A DNA stretch of 64,000 nucleotides from Lepidonotus clava (GCA_936440205.1 OW387133.1:45472374-45536373), one strand, 5' to 3'. Numbered from the stretch's first letter, positions 37,090-49,080 are shown. Numbers and translations: made by a program. The notes: a model not told the origin generated them from the sequence alone.

Positions 37090-37385
37090 TAACATTCTGT
37101 TTAGGTGTGGTTGAGACCTCACTTAATGAGGATGTCACCACAACATTCTGTTTAGGTTAGGTTGACACCTTTAGGTAAGGTTAAGACCTGATGTAATCAG
37201 AACATCACAATAACATTCTGTTTAGGTGAAGTTGGGACCTCCCCTAGTCAGGAGGTTACAACAATGTTCTGTTTAAGTGAGATCTGGACCTCACCTAATC
37301 TCACCTAATCAGAATGTCACAGTGACATTCTATTTTAATTTTATCTTGACCTAACCTCACCAGAACGTCATGAGAATGTACTGTT
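37090..37385. repeat. Imperfect tandem repeat with AACATTCTGTTTAGGT
   Basis: Four copies of AACATTCTGTTTAGGT, or a close form, recur at 50-67 bp spacing, each followed by a GAGACCTCAC-like segment. It directly precedes the SINE. Confidence 0.6.
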
Positions 37386-37389
37386 TTGG

Positions 37390-37575
37390 TTAGGTCTCAA
37401 GACAGGGCCAACCACACATCAGCCGGTGACTCTCTAGGAGTCTTTGATAACCCAGTTGTTGCCACTGGGAGACATGTAGAGGGGAGTAGCAGCCAGCCCA
37501 CCCCAGCCCAGGATTGAACCCAGGCCGCCCGCACAACAGGCAGACACGCTGACCACTACACCACCCCACACGCCA
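37390..37575 (-). mobile_element. tRNA-derived SINE
   Basis: Read on the minus strand, the head has A box GTGGTGTAGTGGTCAGCG and B box GGGTTCAATCC at tRNA spacing. An unrelated body of about 120 bp follows (CTGCTACTCCCCTCTACATG and so on). Structure is that of a SINE2-type element. No poly(A) tail and no clear target duplication were seen. Confidence 0.65.
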
Positions 37576-38151
37576 GACATTATGAGTTGGACTGACAGGC
37601 TTTACCATTGGTTCCTTTGGGGAAAAGTCCAAAATAATGTAAGGTCATATTTCAGACTTTTTGGGAGCAATCTGTCAACCAAATCGCTTTGGTCAATTTT
37701 GTATTGTGCAACTCTCTTCAGGAATAAGTACAGCAGCAATATTGATAAGATTTCATGGCAAACTAGTCCTATATTGTTGGTATAAACTGGGATGGGCTTA
37801 TTAACATTTGTATTCAAACCTTATTAGATATGCAACTGTGGGGCTATCTTACTTTAACTAAGAACCCCTCATTCCTCAGGAAACTGACAAATGTTAACAT
37901 GCAAGTAAGTGGACCTAGCTCAGCTTTGGGGGGGGGGGGGGGGGTGACGCATACCTCATGTCACCCCCCCTAAATACGGGCTTGGACATCATCTGTCCAC
38001 TCTTCGGTGCACTTCGGCTTTTTTCACACAAAATATTCCCCTCCATTGAAATCCTATGGTAAAACTCACTTTCTCCAAGCAGATCAACAGTAGTAACCAA
38101 CAATAGAAAAACATGGGAAAGCTCCACTCTCCGAACAGAGTGGATAGATAA

Positions 38152-38315
38152 GGGGCCTTCCATTAAGTATGTACACATCAAGGGGGGGGATCCGATATTT
38201 TTGAAAATGTGCGTACATTCTAGTACATATTCACTGCGTATTTTTGCCTGAAGAGGGGTGGGGTCGGGGTCTGAGATTTTTGAAAATGTGTGTATGTACT
38301 TAATGGAAGGCCCCT
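38152..38315. mobile_element. 164-bp foldback MITE (GGGGCCTTCCATTAAGTA ends)
   Basis: The left GGGGCCTTCCATTAAGTATG and right, in reverse, GGGGCCTTCCATTAAGTACA form long arms that continue into TTTTTGAAAATGTG. TAA lies outside both ends (38149-38151, 38316-38318). No coding capacity. Confidence 0.75.
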
Positions 38316-39315
38316 TAAGCATAGATTCCTGTGGGGGAAGGGGGCATTCCCGACCTAGTTTCAGTCTATTTTTAGAATACCATTATGTCATCCGATCAAT
38401 CTCTAATCACAATTTTGTCCATACAAAAAAATGTTCAATTCCCATAGAGATCCTATGTTAAAACCTACACTGTCTGAATCACTGTAGCCTCTTAGCGAGA
38501 GAACGATCGCGAGGAACCAGCATATTTTCAATAGAGCGAAGGATACCCTTTGCAATAGTAAACCTATGTTAAACTACAATCTCCAAGCACATTTTTAGTC
38601 CAAGGTGACAAACACTAAAAAAGTGACTTAGCTGGTTCCCTTAAAAACGCCATTGAAATACTATGGGAAATTTCTCAGCCTTTGACAACTGCATACTCCG
38701 ATTTATTGGAGTATCTACCGGGTCGCTTTGCGACCTGGAGAATGAAAGAAATCAAAGTCTTTTAAGCTCCAGTAGCCTTAAAAAACCTTAACGATGAGAA
38801 AAAATATTCAATAGAGTTGCCAATAATTGTCATAATCTATTGCTAATTCCATCATAAGCCTGTTTGATAACCCCCATGCCAAAATAGCAAAAATAGTTTG
38901 TCCTTGGATTTGCATTGATCCCAAAAATGAACAAAAATTGTGTGGAACTCTGGCATGCTTGAATTCAGAAGAGAGGGATATATATTTAATTTCTTCCCCA
39001 TTACAAAATGTGCAATAGGGACCAGTTAGCCATTTACCTATGAATCCTAAAGACCCTTCAGAAGAGAGGGATATATAGTTTTCTACACATCACAAAATGT
39101 GGAATAGGGAACATATTTAGTTCCTTCCCAATACAAACTTTGGAATAGGGATGAGTTAAATAGGGGTTCAGATTCAATTTAAGATTTTTTAAGACCTGCA
39201 TGAAAAAGTTTAAATTTTAAGACCTTTTTACGGCCTTTAATTTGAGAATATCAATTTAAGACATTTTAAAACTTGCGTGGGCGCCCTGGACTGATGCAAT
39301 TTGTTTCTCTGTTAG

Positions 39316-39405
39316 GAATTGTTTTTCAGATACGGCAAACGAGGCTTTGCCCTGCACACAGTGAGTGGTGGTTCGGGGGCCGTCTGCCTCAGTGACGCCA
39401 CCTGA
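39316..39405 (+). other. Possible orphan exon, 29 codons and stop
   Basis: A good acceptor (TTTCTCTGTTAG) precedes a GC-rich open frame containing RYGKRGFALHTVSGG and AVCLSDAT, ending in TGA. The composition is unlike the AT-rich surroundings. I do not recognise the family. Could be a last exon of an unseen plus-strand gene, a gene remnant, or chance. An internal ACACAGTGAGTGG would also work as a donor. Confidence 0.25.
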
Positions 39406-39414
39406 TGTATACAG

Positions 39415-39581
39415 AGGGAACCGTGTCTCAGAATTTTGATATAGGCCTTAGTTCTATTTTTATAATAATATTATGTAGAAAATTATTACAAAAGAATCTA
39501 AAATATTTGCCTGTTTTTTGTCCTTTTTGCTCATAAAATCAAATCTAAGGCCTGGATAAGAAATCTGAGACACGGTTCCCT
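39415..39581. mobile_element. 167-bp MITE (AGGGAACCGTGTCTCAGA ends)
   Basis: AGGGAACCGTGTCTCAGAAT and, in reverse, AGGGAACCGTGTCTCAGATT are inverted ends around an AT-rich core. No ORF and no certain target duplication. Confidence 0.75.
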
Positions 39582-40574
39582 TTACATGAATGTTTTAAAC
39601 CTGTGTATAAAATCTTATACAGTCAGCCAAATATTCACCAAGATATCGAAATTCAAAAAATATAAGTAAAAAAATCAGTCCGGACATCCAAATACAATAT
39701 ATTTTCATATATGTCAACGGAGAGAGAAAAATATGAGCTTTACATGATGTATAGCACTTTGTGATTAGACCATTATTAGGATAGGTATTAATGGTGTCCT
39801 GGATTGGCCGTCCATCTCTGGGGTTTATCCTTAACTGATTATCAAATGTACGCTGCACGCATTCAAGTGTATGCATATGCCATATAATTATGAGAATTTC
39901 GGTGTTCACTTCTTTTGTAGCTGGCCATGTAAAAAACGAGTGTAGGTGAATAGAAACTGACGATAGGTTTAACTTCTATTTTTTTCTGAAATCACAATGT
40001 TTTATCTGTTATTTTTCGTTCAATGTTCAGGCATGGCAGTCACTGAATGCCATTTCCGCGGAAATTCAGTGAATTCATTAAAAATGCAGTTAAACCTTTT
40101 TTATTGTGAACGTCACGATATGCCCGAAGTGCGGGTGCGGCTTATAAATGTATTTTCCCTCTGATCAAAACTGATAGTTTATAAGGTATTTGATGAGCAT
40201 ACTATTTGATTCCTAATGAACATTTTTACTTTAATAACACCTTTGAGCATTATATATACTGTAAATATAGATATTTTCGCGCATGTACATTTTCGGGGGT
40301 TTGCTTTATGAAAATGCGAAGATTTCATTTCGCGCTCATTAGTTATGGTCAATACTGCGTTTTAACATATATTTCAACGCATATATTTTCGTGGACATTT
40401 GATAAACTAAGATAATGTGAAAACATAATAATACAGCGTGGAATCAACTTCGTACGTTCGTGATGATTTTTTTAATTTCAAAATAACAATAAAAAAACTT
40501 ATGGTTTATGAAAGACTTAAGTAGGGTTGCGCCAAATAAACGGGATAAACATAATCCACAAATCAGGGAGGATC

Positions 40575-41605
40575 CAGGATTTTGAAGATGGGCGGGGTTT
40601 GAGGACATAATAGTGGGGTCTGTTAACAACTTTTTTGTTACAGAGCAGAAAAAAGCACCAAATTTTGTATGAGGCACCTCTGAGGCACAACTATCAAATC
40701 TAGAAGGGGAGCCACCTTGAAATATCAAAGTGAAATTTTGACAAATTTTGTATGTTTTTGGCATTTGAAACTTAAGGTATTTAACCGAAAGTATTGGTCA
40801 TCTTGGATTAGTTCTCCTGTGTAGATTCCAAAGGTAAATAATTGAATTTCCTGACCTCTAATCTCCCAATTTTGACATTAACAATGTGTTTCTAGGCATT
40901 TCAGAAGCTGAGATATCGGGTTATTTAACTGATAATCTGCCATTTTTGATATTGGCCCCCATCAGGGCCGTGTAGATATTTCAAGGTGGCTCCCCTTTTA
41001 AATTTCATTAAGGGGTCCTAGGGGATCATCATGCCAAATGAAATTAAGAAATCTTTATGCGAAAGAGTAAAGTCAATATCCCTTTCTTTTGAATTATTTC
41101 GGAATATAGCGGTCATTGTCAAAGGTATCATGCTAACAAATTCAGCCATTTTAAAATTTATGGTATTGTATTGGATGAATATTACATTTATTGAGCCCTC
41201 TAGGCTATGAGCAACTGATATTGGAACCATTTCCCCTTGCTTTATACCTTAGTAGCTAAAATTATAATATTTCTCAAAATTAATCAGCCATCTTGGATTT
41301 TGGATTTCCTCATTGACTTCAAACACAAATAATTGAATTCCCTGACCCCTAATATCTCAATTTTGACACCAACCATGTCTATTAGTCTTTTTAGAAGCTG
41401 AAATATAAGATTTTTTGTAGCAAAAGTTGGCCATATTGATTTTTTGGCCCCCACATCCGTCCTATCGATATTTCAAGGTGGCTCCCCTTCCAGATTTCAT
41501 AGTTATGACTCAGAGGTGTCTCATACCAAATTTGATGCTTTTATCCGCCGCGTAACAATTTCACTAAAAAATGACCTTAACAGACCCCACTATAAAGAGG
41601 GTAAA
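40575..41605. repeat. Inverted and direct duplication complex (AAGGTGGCTCCCCTT family)
   Basis: About 160 bp at 40575-40740 recurs inverted at 41455-41605 (GGAGCCACCTTGAAATATC against GATATTTCAAGGTGGCTCC). Between them, about 210 bp at 40795-41002 recurs in direct order at 41279-41488 (CTAATNTCNCAATTTTGACA and AGAAGCTGARATAT shared). One repeat family has therefore been both tandemly duplicated and inverted here. Confidence 0.65.
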
Positions 41606-43461
41606 CGTTGCACAACTGCCTGCTCCACTCTAGCATTTAAATTCCCCCCTCTTTTTCCACCACAAACCAACTTGCGTTTATTTTGTTTGTGCAACATAGT
41701 ATGCCAATAAATCTAAAGTGAGAACATTGAAACATTTCTTTATTGTACAATATCATGTAGATTTTTGCTTCATCCCGTCTTGCATGATGAGTTGGGCAAA
41801 TCAGTTCTATATACAGAAAAGGTGTTCTATGGCACGTTCATTCCTTTTACGAATATTTACAGAGGACTTTGTACAGAACATAATAACAATATTCCTGGGA
41901 TGAATCATTCTACAATTTTTACTAATCACTATTTTTGATTATTTGCACAATAATGGTGTACCTGTAATAGAAAAATAATTCTATTATAAAACGGAAGATT
42001 TTAGTTCAACACCCCTCCCCCAACCTGCAAAAATAAAGTACCAAAAAAACTAACAGACATTCAAAAATGAATATGAGGGTGTATGCTGCATGTAACCCTT
42101 CCAACAGGAGTCAAAGTCTTGAAGTCGGGAACTGACTCTATCCACATGCTACTTTTTATCAAATTTGTTAATAATTATAATTTCCTGGATTCAACGCCGT
42201 TGAAAAACAATAAGTTGGATACATGTTAAAAAATGACAGAAAGAATAAAAAGATAACATAAATGAATGATGTTTCCAGCACCTCTGGTTACAAAACTAAT
42301 ATAGGTTGCTATACATCCACGTGAACAAGAGGCTGAAGAAGTACATGCACGTGACCTTACCTCTTTAGTAAAACACACATTGATCCTCAAACAAACAACT
42401 CGTCCATCAAAACTTTGGAAGTTGGATTTGATACAGTTTAACACTTTTAAAATTCTGCTAATACAAACAACAATTTGACTTTTACCCAGTATATCTTGGT
42501 AAAAAGAAACTGTTCTAACCAACCATTTAAGCTTGGACGCTTTCAGTGTACAACCTTTATGCTGATAAATTAAGACCCCAAGGGTTTGACACCAGCAAGA
42601 ACTAAAATTCATTATCACAGCCATTCTTGGTCACATTACCAACACCTAATCGATCACGATAACTGGCCAAGCTTTTAAGAATCAAATAACCCTACTCATA
42701 TAACGCGTGCCAACCATGTGGACGTCTGGCTAATTTTAATCCTGTTGTTTCAGGTGCCGGTCGCCGGCCCCCGCTCCTAATTGGGGCCCATAAGGGGTGG
42801 GTCCCGCTGGGTCCCACTTCAACAGTTTTTGATAATGGGGATTAAACTAAATATATATCCCTCTCTTCTGATAGTTCTTTAGGGTTCATACCTAAAAGGC
42901 TAACTCGTCCCTATTCCTAATCACTAGTTTCCACAAATATATATATTATATATATATATATATTCTCAGGGTTCTTCCTAGAAAAGATTTCGAGTATGAA
43001 AAGCACCATTGTCCTTATCCTTAGGGGGGCATTTTTTGCAAATCTTGGGTTATTTTTACTATATCTTATCAAACTTTCTGTAATCTTAATGCAGGAATGG
43101 CCCCCTTTAAGGATAGACCCCACTGATGGGAGTGTGAACGGCGTGGCTCCCTTTACTTATAATCATTTTCTTTGTTATTTATAGTATTATTAAACAGAAA
43201 ACATCATATATAGCCAACAAATATATTTGTCTATTGATATAATTTATGTAAAAATGCTTTATTGATATTGATGCTTTCCTCAATGGGCCGCCCATCACTG
43301 GGGTCTATTCTTAACCCAACCTAGTGTGGAAATTAAACTATTGATGCGGGAATCCCGCATCCCGCATAACTAGGACGAACCCTGTATTCTTAAATTCAAC
43401 ATGCACATGTGGACCTCACCCTTGAGAGCCCTCGTCCCAGGGAAGGGCTGCTGGTCGACCG

Positions 43462-43500
43462 GCCTTAAGTAAACATGAGGGCCTCATGTTTACTTAAGGC
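43462..43500. repeat. Perfect 39-bp palindrome
   Basis: Arms of 19 bp (GCCTTAAGTAAACATGAGG and its exact inverse) around one base. No mismatch. About 500 bp downstream of the stop codon of the MOGAT-like gene. Confidence 0.95.
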
Positions 43501-43878
43501 AGGGGATTACTGGACGTCCAGGTGAAGGCACCCCCATATAACTAGAACGTTAACGAAATCTCGCTGAAATAACTGACGGAGGCACTTTCTAGGTCTGACT
43601 TGTAAAGGTAGTTCTTTCAAGCAGTGACAAACGTGAATAGAAAACAATGAAAAAGCAGACAATTGAAAATCTTGAGATAAGGACAATGTTATGAAAATAT
43701 AACATTAAACATACAATCATTTGTAGGCTATACTAAAAACGCTTATTTCAAACTTCCAGTTAAACATGGAGGTTAGTCGCTGTGTCCAAAGTAGTTCTTC
43801 TCTATTACTGCAGTACACATTACACATATATGTAAGCAATGCACACAACATATTTCTAACGCCGATTACCTTTGAGAC

Positions 43879-43884
43879 TTTATT
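43879..43884 (-). terminator. Poly(A) signal of the MOGAT-like gene
   Basis: AATAAA on the minus strand, about 120 nt after the stop codon at 44005-44007. Confidence 0.6.
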
Positions 43885-44004
43885 CATATATATAGACTAA
43901 TAGAGTTGTACGTGTAGGTTGATGACATCACCTCCTACATACCCCTTTGCCATCCACAGGTTAAGTAGTCCTATGTCTGCCCACGAAGAGTTGAGACAGG
44001 TCGT

Positions 44005-47000
44005 CTAGATGAAGGTGAGGCAGACGTCCTTGTCGACGCCGTACTTGGTCTTGTGGTCGTCGAAGAGCCGGCTGAGGGCGTCCATGTACAGGCCGTGGTA
44101 GTGGTCCACGTCGGCCGCCGTCGGCTCCTCCACCAGCGGCACGTCGATGGCAGCGCCCACTACCGGACAACAAAAGGACGTATTCTTAGCACAGGTACAG
44201 CCGAAAGACGTTGTGGTTGGTGATTATTACAGGATATTGAAAAAGGGGCACATAGGCTTAGTACTAAAACGTCACGCATTCGTGTATATTACGTACATTG
44301 CGTACATAAGTAGGACCAACCCAAAAATTCTCCCCTATATTATGTACATTAAATATAAGTTCGTTATCTAAGGTTAGATCTTCACCATGTTAGATATGCC
44401 CGTAACCATGAACTTATTAAGAAAAACTAGATCTATTATGGTATAAAATGTACCCACCTACTGTATTCACTGGCTTTCGGTAAGGAATTATACCAAAGGA
44501 GTAATTAAATATCCCCCTTCCATAGAAGAAAGGGGGTGAGAATCCCATAATAGCCTGAAACCACAAGAAGAAACGCGGTTTATAGTAAAACATGACATCA
44601 ATGTATACAATTATTATGTTAATTGATACGACGTGGATCAAAGGCATATACTTTGCCTGTTTGTATATTGGCTAAAGTGCAACTTTATGGATCTACCCAC
44701 AAGTGGCTTACCATAATATCATAACTCAAGTTTGTTAGATATTTAGATTATTTTGTTATGCGATAGACCCTTTCTGATGATCCTCCCTGATTATACGTTA
44801 CTAAAATAAATGTGATAAGTCTGTTGATTCCTATGATTTGAAATCTAAGACAATTAGGCAGGTTACTTCGTGTAAGAATGTCCTACATACTTTAAACTTT
44901 TCTTGGAACGTTCTTATTATTGATCCCCTCGGGTTTTCCGCTTGTCTATATAGATCATTCTCTCCAAAGCTGAAAACTGGCACAAGAGATGACCTAAAAG
45001 AAATTAACGTGAACAAGAATATCATTATATATAAATGTTAACTGATACGTTGTTACATCACTATGGATCTGGATTCCTATAATTGACATGGCAGCAAATA
45101 AATATCTGAGGTATTCTAATGGTGAATTAACAAGGACAATTGCCCATTGGGCATTCCTTAAATTGAATATGCGATGAAAAAAGAAAACCCGGTATATCTA
45201 TTATCGCCATTCCTTTAGTATTAAAACATTATACATCTCGACAATGTGAATACAATTTTATTTCTTATTTGTTCTAGTCACATTAGCACCTCGCGTGTTT
45301 TTTCATATATACGTTCAGCTAATCTGTAATGTACTCACCCTGTGGTAAGTGCAATTTTGATGAAACCCTTGCGGTGCAGCATGGTGAGTTTGTAGTTGCC
45401 GGGGCGGGCCTCGAGCGCCTCGGCCGCGCCGCCCACCACGATGGCGCAGGCGTTGCCCTTACCCTGCTTGGTTAGAATATGGTTGATGCTCTCCTTACTT
45501 ACGTCACACAGTCCTGCAAAACAAAAATAGTTGCTGCTTGAAACCGTTAATTAGCAACAGATTTTTCTGTTTTTGTTCTGTATATTTGTAGCATGTAAGA
45601 GCTGCAAAAATGTTTGTATATATATGCGTGACTACATGCGCGTATATATGTTTAGTACGTCTACATGCATGTACTTAAACCACACACACCCTCTTTTTCT
45701 TTTTGTCAGATATTACCATCTTTGTTTTGAAAGCCAGACTAGCATTCTACATAAGGGCGCCCCTCCCTTTTTGGAAGCAATAGCTTCATCCGCATATGTA
45801 AGACATAAACAGATTTACTTCCCTACTGAACAAGCAGCGACGTGCACCAAGGATTGTTGAATATCACACTGAACCCATTGTGGTCATCAAGTTGTTATTT
45901 AAAGGGGTTAGGAGGAAGGGGGATGTGGGCCAGCGGGCATTACCCCTACTTAGCGCTGGACCCGAGCTGGGACTCGCCGTATGGGGTAGGGCGCCGACAG
46001 CAACCCCGTATGGGGCTAATGATTTTGTTTAGTTTCTTTCATTTCACGATGCCCGTGTGTTGTAATTGCATTAATAAAGATTGAAGTAATAGAGGCCTGC
46101 TAAACATGGATTTAGAAATCTGATTCACTTTTTACGTTTTGCAACGTTTTGTATCAAGAGGTCTTGTCATGCTGTCAAATATTAAAAAAAACACAGGTAT
46201 GTCCAAAGTATTTATCTTGTTTAAATGTAGTGAAACTTGGACAAACATCAACATGTATTCGGACCACAGCGAAAATCATAAAGGGATTGACAAAGAAAAT
46301 ATTAGATGATGCTGGTGAGGACCAGGCGGGAGTTGGTCGGGAAAAATTGTCCATTTGTAAAAATTCAAAAAACGGATTATGCATCCGTCTGCAATGGCGC
46401 GCGATATTGATGTCAAATGGGTTATACATTCTGTACTACATTGTTAACGTTTTTTTGAATTAAAGAAAAAATGACGCCTTACAGACTAGTCCAAAAATGT
46501 ACATTCTGCCTGTACTGAACTGCCATTATGAGCGCGTTTTGAGGCTAGTCTGTCAAGGGAAATCAGTCTCGCCATTGAAATCTCAGACTGACACCCTTTA
46601 CAGACCAGTTCGTAAGGACTTGTTCAATACAGCCATAATGCGCATTGTAAGGCTTGTCTGTATAAGGGCATTTGAAGTTCCTTTTCCCATCCAACTCTTT
46701 AGGCATGTGTTTGGATGGCGAACTACTATGATTCCCTTAGAGACTAGCCTGTCATCATGAGCGCATTTTAAGGCTGCATGTCAAGGGTACACAGGGGCGG
46801 ATCCAGGAATTTTCAAAAGGGGGGGCGTGCTAATGCAAAATTTTCCCCGGGGTCCTCCGGGCCCAGGAATTTTACATTAAAAAAATTAATATTTGGGCAA
46901 AAAAAGGGGGGGCGTGCGCCCTGCACGCCCCCCCCCCCCTAAATCCGCGCCTGTGTACAATTAGTGTGCTAGAGACAGACGTCACGCTGTAAACGAAGTA

Positions 47001-47510
47001 CATGAGAGGTTTACCCATCCAGAGGGCGTAGGCGCGGACGACGGGCCACGTGACGTTGGCCTCTAGGGTGAGCAGGTGCGAGGTGATGCCCGGGAACTTG
47101 TCGGAGAAGCCGGTGGCCTCGGAGGCGAAGTTACAGAAGGTGCTGGCCGAGAGCACGCCATGGGGGTGGCAGCCGAGCAGGTAGTTCTTGTTCGGGTCTA
47201 GGTAGGCCGTCCTGTGCAGGCTGATGGGGAAGTAGTCTCTGTACAGAGCCATGTGAGGCGACCGCCGCAGCCAGTCGGACCGCCGGCCGCCCCGCCGCTG
47301 GACGCGCGTCACCCGGGCGTCGAAGACGAGCCAGGCGACGTAGCCGACGCTGACCCACCAGTAGGACGTGAACAGGGCGTACCCGAGCAGCCCCCCGAAC
47401 AGCGGCGGCGCCATGCACACGTTAAAGACGTGGGCCGCCACCACGGCCGTCTGCAGCCGCCGCTCGAGGGGCACCCGCAGAGGGGCGAAGTCCACGCCCA
47501 AGAACCTCAT
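44005..47510 (-). CDS. MOGAT/DGAT2-family acyl-CoA:acylglycerol acyltransferase, complete
   Basis: ER membrane enzyme family that transfers an acyl group from acyl-CoA to mono- or diacylglycerol in triacylglycerol synthesis. Five exons join in phase to 341 aa: 47015-47510, 45339-45513, 44891-44993, 44458-44554, 44005-44159. The length matches MOGAT2 (about 334). An N-terminal hydrophobic hairpin lies at about 22-65, then RDYFPIS (91-97), the catalytic HPHG (115-118), RKGF...[11 protein letters not shown] (family signature), [20 protein letters not shown] and a soluble C-terminus ending [18 protein letters not shown] at 47510 matches the family start; an in-frame ATG 33 nt upstream is less likely. 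Resemblance is closest to MOGAT2, but MOGAT and DGAT2 activity cannot be told apart by eye. Exons 1, 2 and 5 are very GC-rich; 3 and 4 are not. Exons 2-5 may also serve the upstream module at 54880-56221. Confidence 0.93.
46791..46957. mobile_element. MITE with ACAGGGGCGGATCCAGG ends in MOGAT-like intron 1
   Basis: ACAGGGGCGGATCCAGGAAT and, in reverse, ACAGGCGCGGATTTAGG form the ends. The interior has G-runs and GGGGGGCGTGC. It ends about 60 bp from the donor of exon 1. Related fragments with GGATCCGCCCCTG lie near 20588 and 49240. The segment before it (about 46470-46790) repeats AGACTAGYCTGT and ATGAGCGCATTTT-like motifs. Confidence 0.6.
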
Positions 47511-48670
47511 GATTCTAAGACCTGAGTGTCTCCTAGTCTGCACTGGTCTCCGTGCTCGAGAAAACGGGCCTCGTCTTATCCAGAGAATTGGCCTGCTGCC
47601 AGGTCATCAGCGCCGACTCTTCTTGAGCTGGAGATAAATGATTCAACATCCAACTGGAGACTTTTGTTTTGCTCGATTCCCATTGCGTTGATCACACCGA
47701 CGTTCAGGAGACAACGTGTTTTGTCCGTGTCATGTGGGGCGTAGTCCTACCCGAGGGATGCCCCGGTGTCCAGAAGTAAGACGTAGAAGGTGCCGACGGC
47801 GGGGCAGGGAGACGTGGAGTACGGCGGGGCCAGCAGGTCGATACTGATTAGGTGCCGTGAGAGGTGAGCTGGGTCGGCCTGCACTGACCCACATCCGCCG
47901 GGACGTCGACGGACACACGCCAACACGGAGAAAGCCTTGTTTCAGCCCGTCAACAGCAGGCAACGCTAAACAAAGTAGACCAAGCCTTCTGTAGCAACCC
48001 GGGAGTTGAGTGGTCAACACCTGAACCCGTGGTGCACCCAGGGGGTCTGTCGGGCAGGTTTGGGCAGCTCACGGCTTGAACGAGTCTTGAAAGAGTAAAC
48101 TTAATGTTTATCACACCACGCGCAACTTTTTATTGCGGGATTAAACTCAGGCTAAGGTGAGGGCTCCAGAGCCTACTGTTAAAACTTGGGAAACACAGTC
48201 ATCTAGTTAAAACAACAAATCTACTTATCATTTAACAAGAAAGCAATATTCATGAAAAGACACACGATTGAAACCTACAGAGATCGGAATCTGTAGGAAA
48301 TCGATGCACATGCATTATTGAAACTTTCGTGATAGACTTCTATTTAAGCCTCAGTAGCCCCACCTGCATCGTCGTCGCTTTTAGGTCATGTCATTGTGAT
48401 ACAGTCAGAGAGATAAGGTAAACCGCCGGGGAGGTTATATAGCATAACATGAAAATGATTAATGTATATTCAAATATTCTCGGCACTTGTATTCCAGTAG
48501 CTGAGCGGTAGGGACAAAAGACTGGATAAGGCCTTGGGATAAAAACCCGCCAGAACAGAGTCTGTTATATGTTAAAATGGTTTGCGGTAACAAAAACATT
48601 ATCTTATTTTTACCTCAATGATTGATGAAAAAAGAATGAAGTAAATGTTAATGAATATATACATTCTTTA
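47511..48670. promoter_or_regulatory. CpG-rich upstream region of the MOGAT-like gene
   Basis: 47511-48060 is CpG-rich compared with its flanks and directly precedes the ATG on the minus strand, so it probably holds the promoter and 5' UTR. A minus-strand TATATAA lies near 48433-48440, about 0.9 kb upstream. No protein motif was found in the 96-codon minus ORF at 47730-48020. After about 48100 it becomes AT-rich. Confidence 0.4.
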
Positions 48671-48675
48671 CAGGA

Positions 48676-49000
48676 TAGTGAGTGAGTGTTGGGTTTTACG
48701 CCGTACCGACAGCCAGGGTCATTTTCATGGTGAAAACCAGTTGGGAGGAATTCTGTCTTTGGTGATTGAATCTATGAGATGAAGGTGACATGGCGGGCAA
48801 ACAGCAGGGGATCAAAACCTAGCAATCGTTTTTGCTGTACCTCATCCCTTAGTGGACCGAGCACTAACCGGGAATTGAACACTAAGAACCACTTGGTCAG
48901 TGCAGGGTCCCCACTATCGTTGCCTGATACAGGGGCTGCTGGGGGCCTATTCTTACCCGGACCCCCACGGGGTTTCTTTACAGGATATGCTACTGCTTAT
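48676..49000. repeat. Dispersed repeat, copy 1 (GTTTTACGCCGTACCGACAG family)
   Basis: It shares more than 300 bp with 63232-63545 in the same orientation, including TTTTACGCC, CCGACAGCCAGGGTCATTTT, AATTCTGTCTTTGGTGA and TTTTTGCTGTACCTCATCCC. It contains a tRNA B-box-like GGGAATTGAAC, so it could be an old SINE, but I cannot place its ends. Confidence 0.7.
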
Positions 49001-49009
49001 TTTTAACAG

Positions 49010-49080
49010 CTACCTCGGTAGGGCAGTGACCAGACACTGTAATTCAAAAGGTCTAGGGCTCGAATCTCAGGTAAGGAAGA
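49010..49080 (+). pseudogene. Weak tRNA-like segment
   Basis: AGCTACCTCGGTAGGGCAGTG resembles an A box and GGGCTCGAATCTC a B box. The stems do not close. It is probably a SINE head attached to the preceding repeat. Confidence 0.35.

Larger units (their letters stand above)
35400..43875. other. Intergenic stretch between SLC5 and MOGAT-like genes
   Basis: AT-rich and dominated by repeats, listed separately. No multi-exon gene was recognised on either strand. One possible lone exon is listed at 39316-39405. Segments near 38980-39180 and, inverted, near 42850-42935 share GAAGAGAGGGATATATA and GCCATTTACCTATGAATCC-like sequence and belong to one repeat family. Confidence 0.5.

Noticed and set aside
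45842-46084. Plus-strand 80-codon ORF near MOGAT-like intron 1
   Set aside because: No family resemblance and it lies in repeat-like intronic sequence.
45514-47014. A missing mini-exon between MOGAT-like exons 1 and 2
   Set aside because: Gap-free alignment of [16 protein letters not shown] with human MOGAT2 at this point shows that nothing is missing.
47131-47525. ORFs of 95-103 codons on both strands over the MOGAT-like exon 1
   Set aside because: They are shadows of the GC-rich true exon in other frames.
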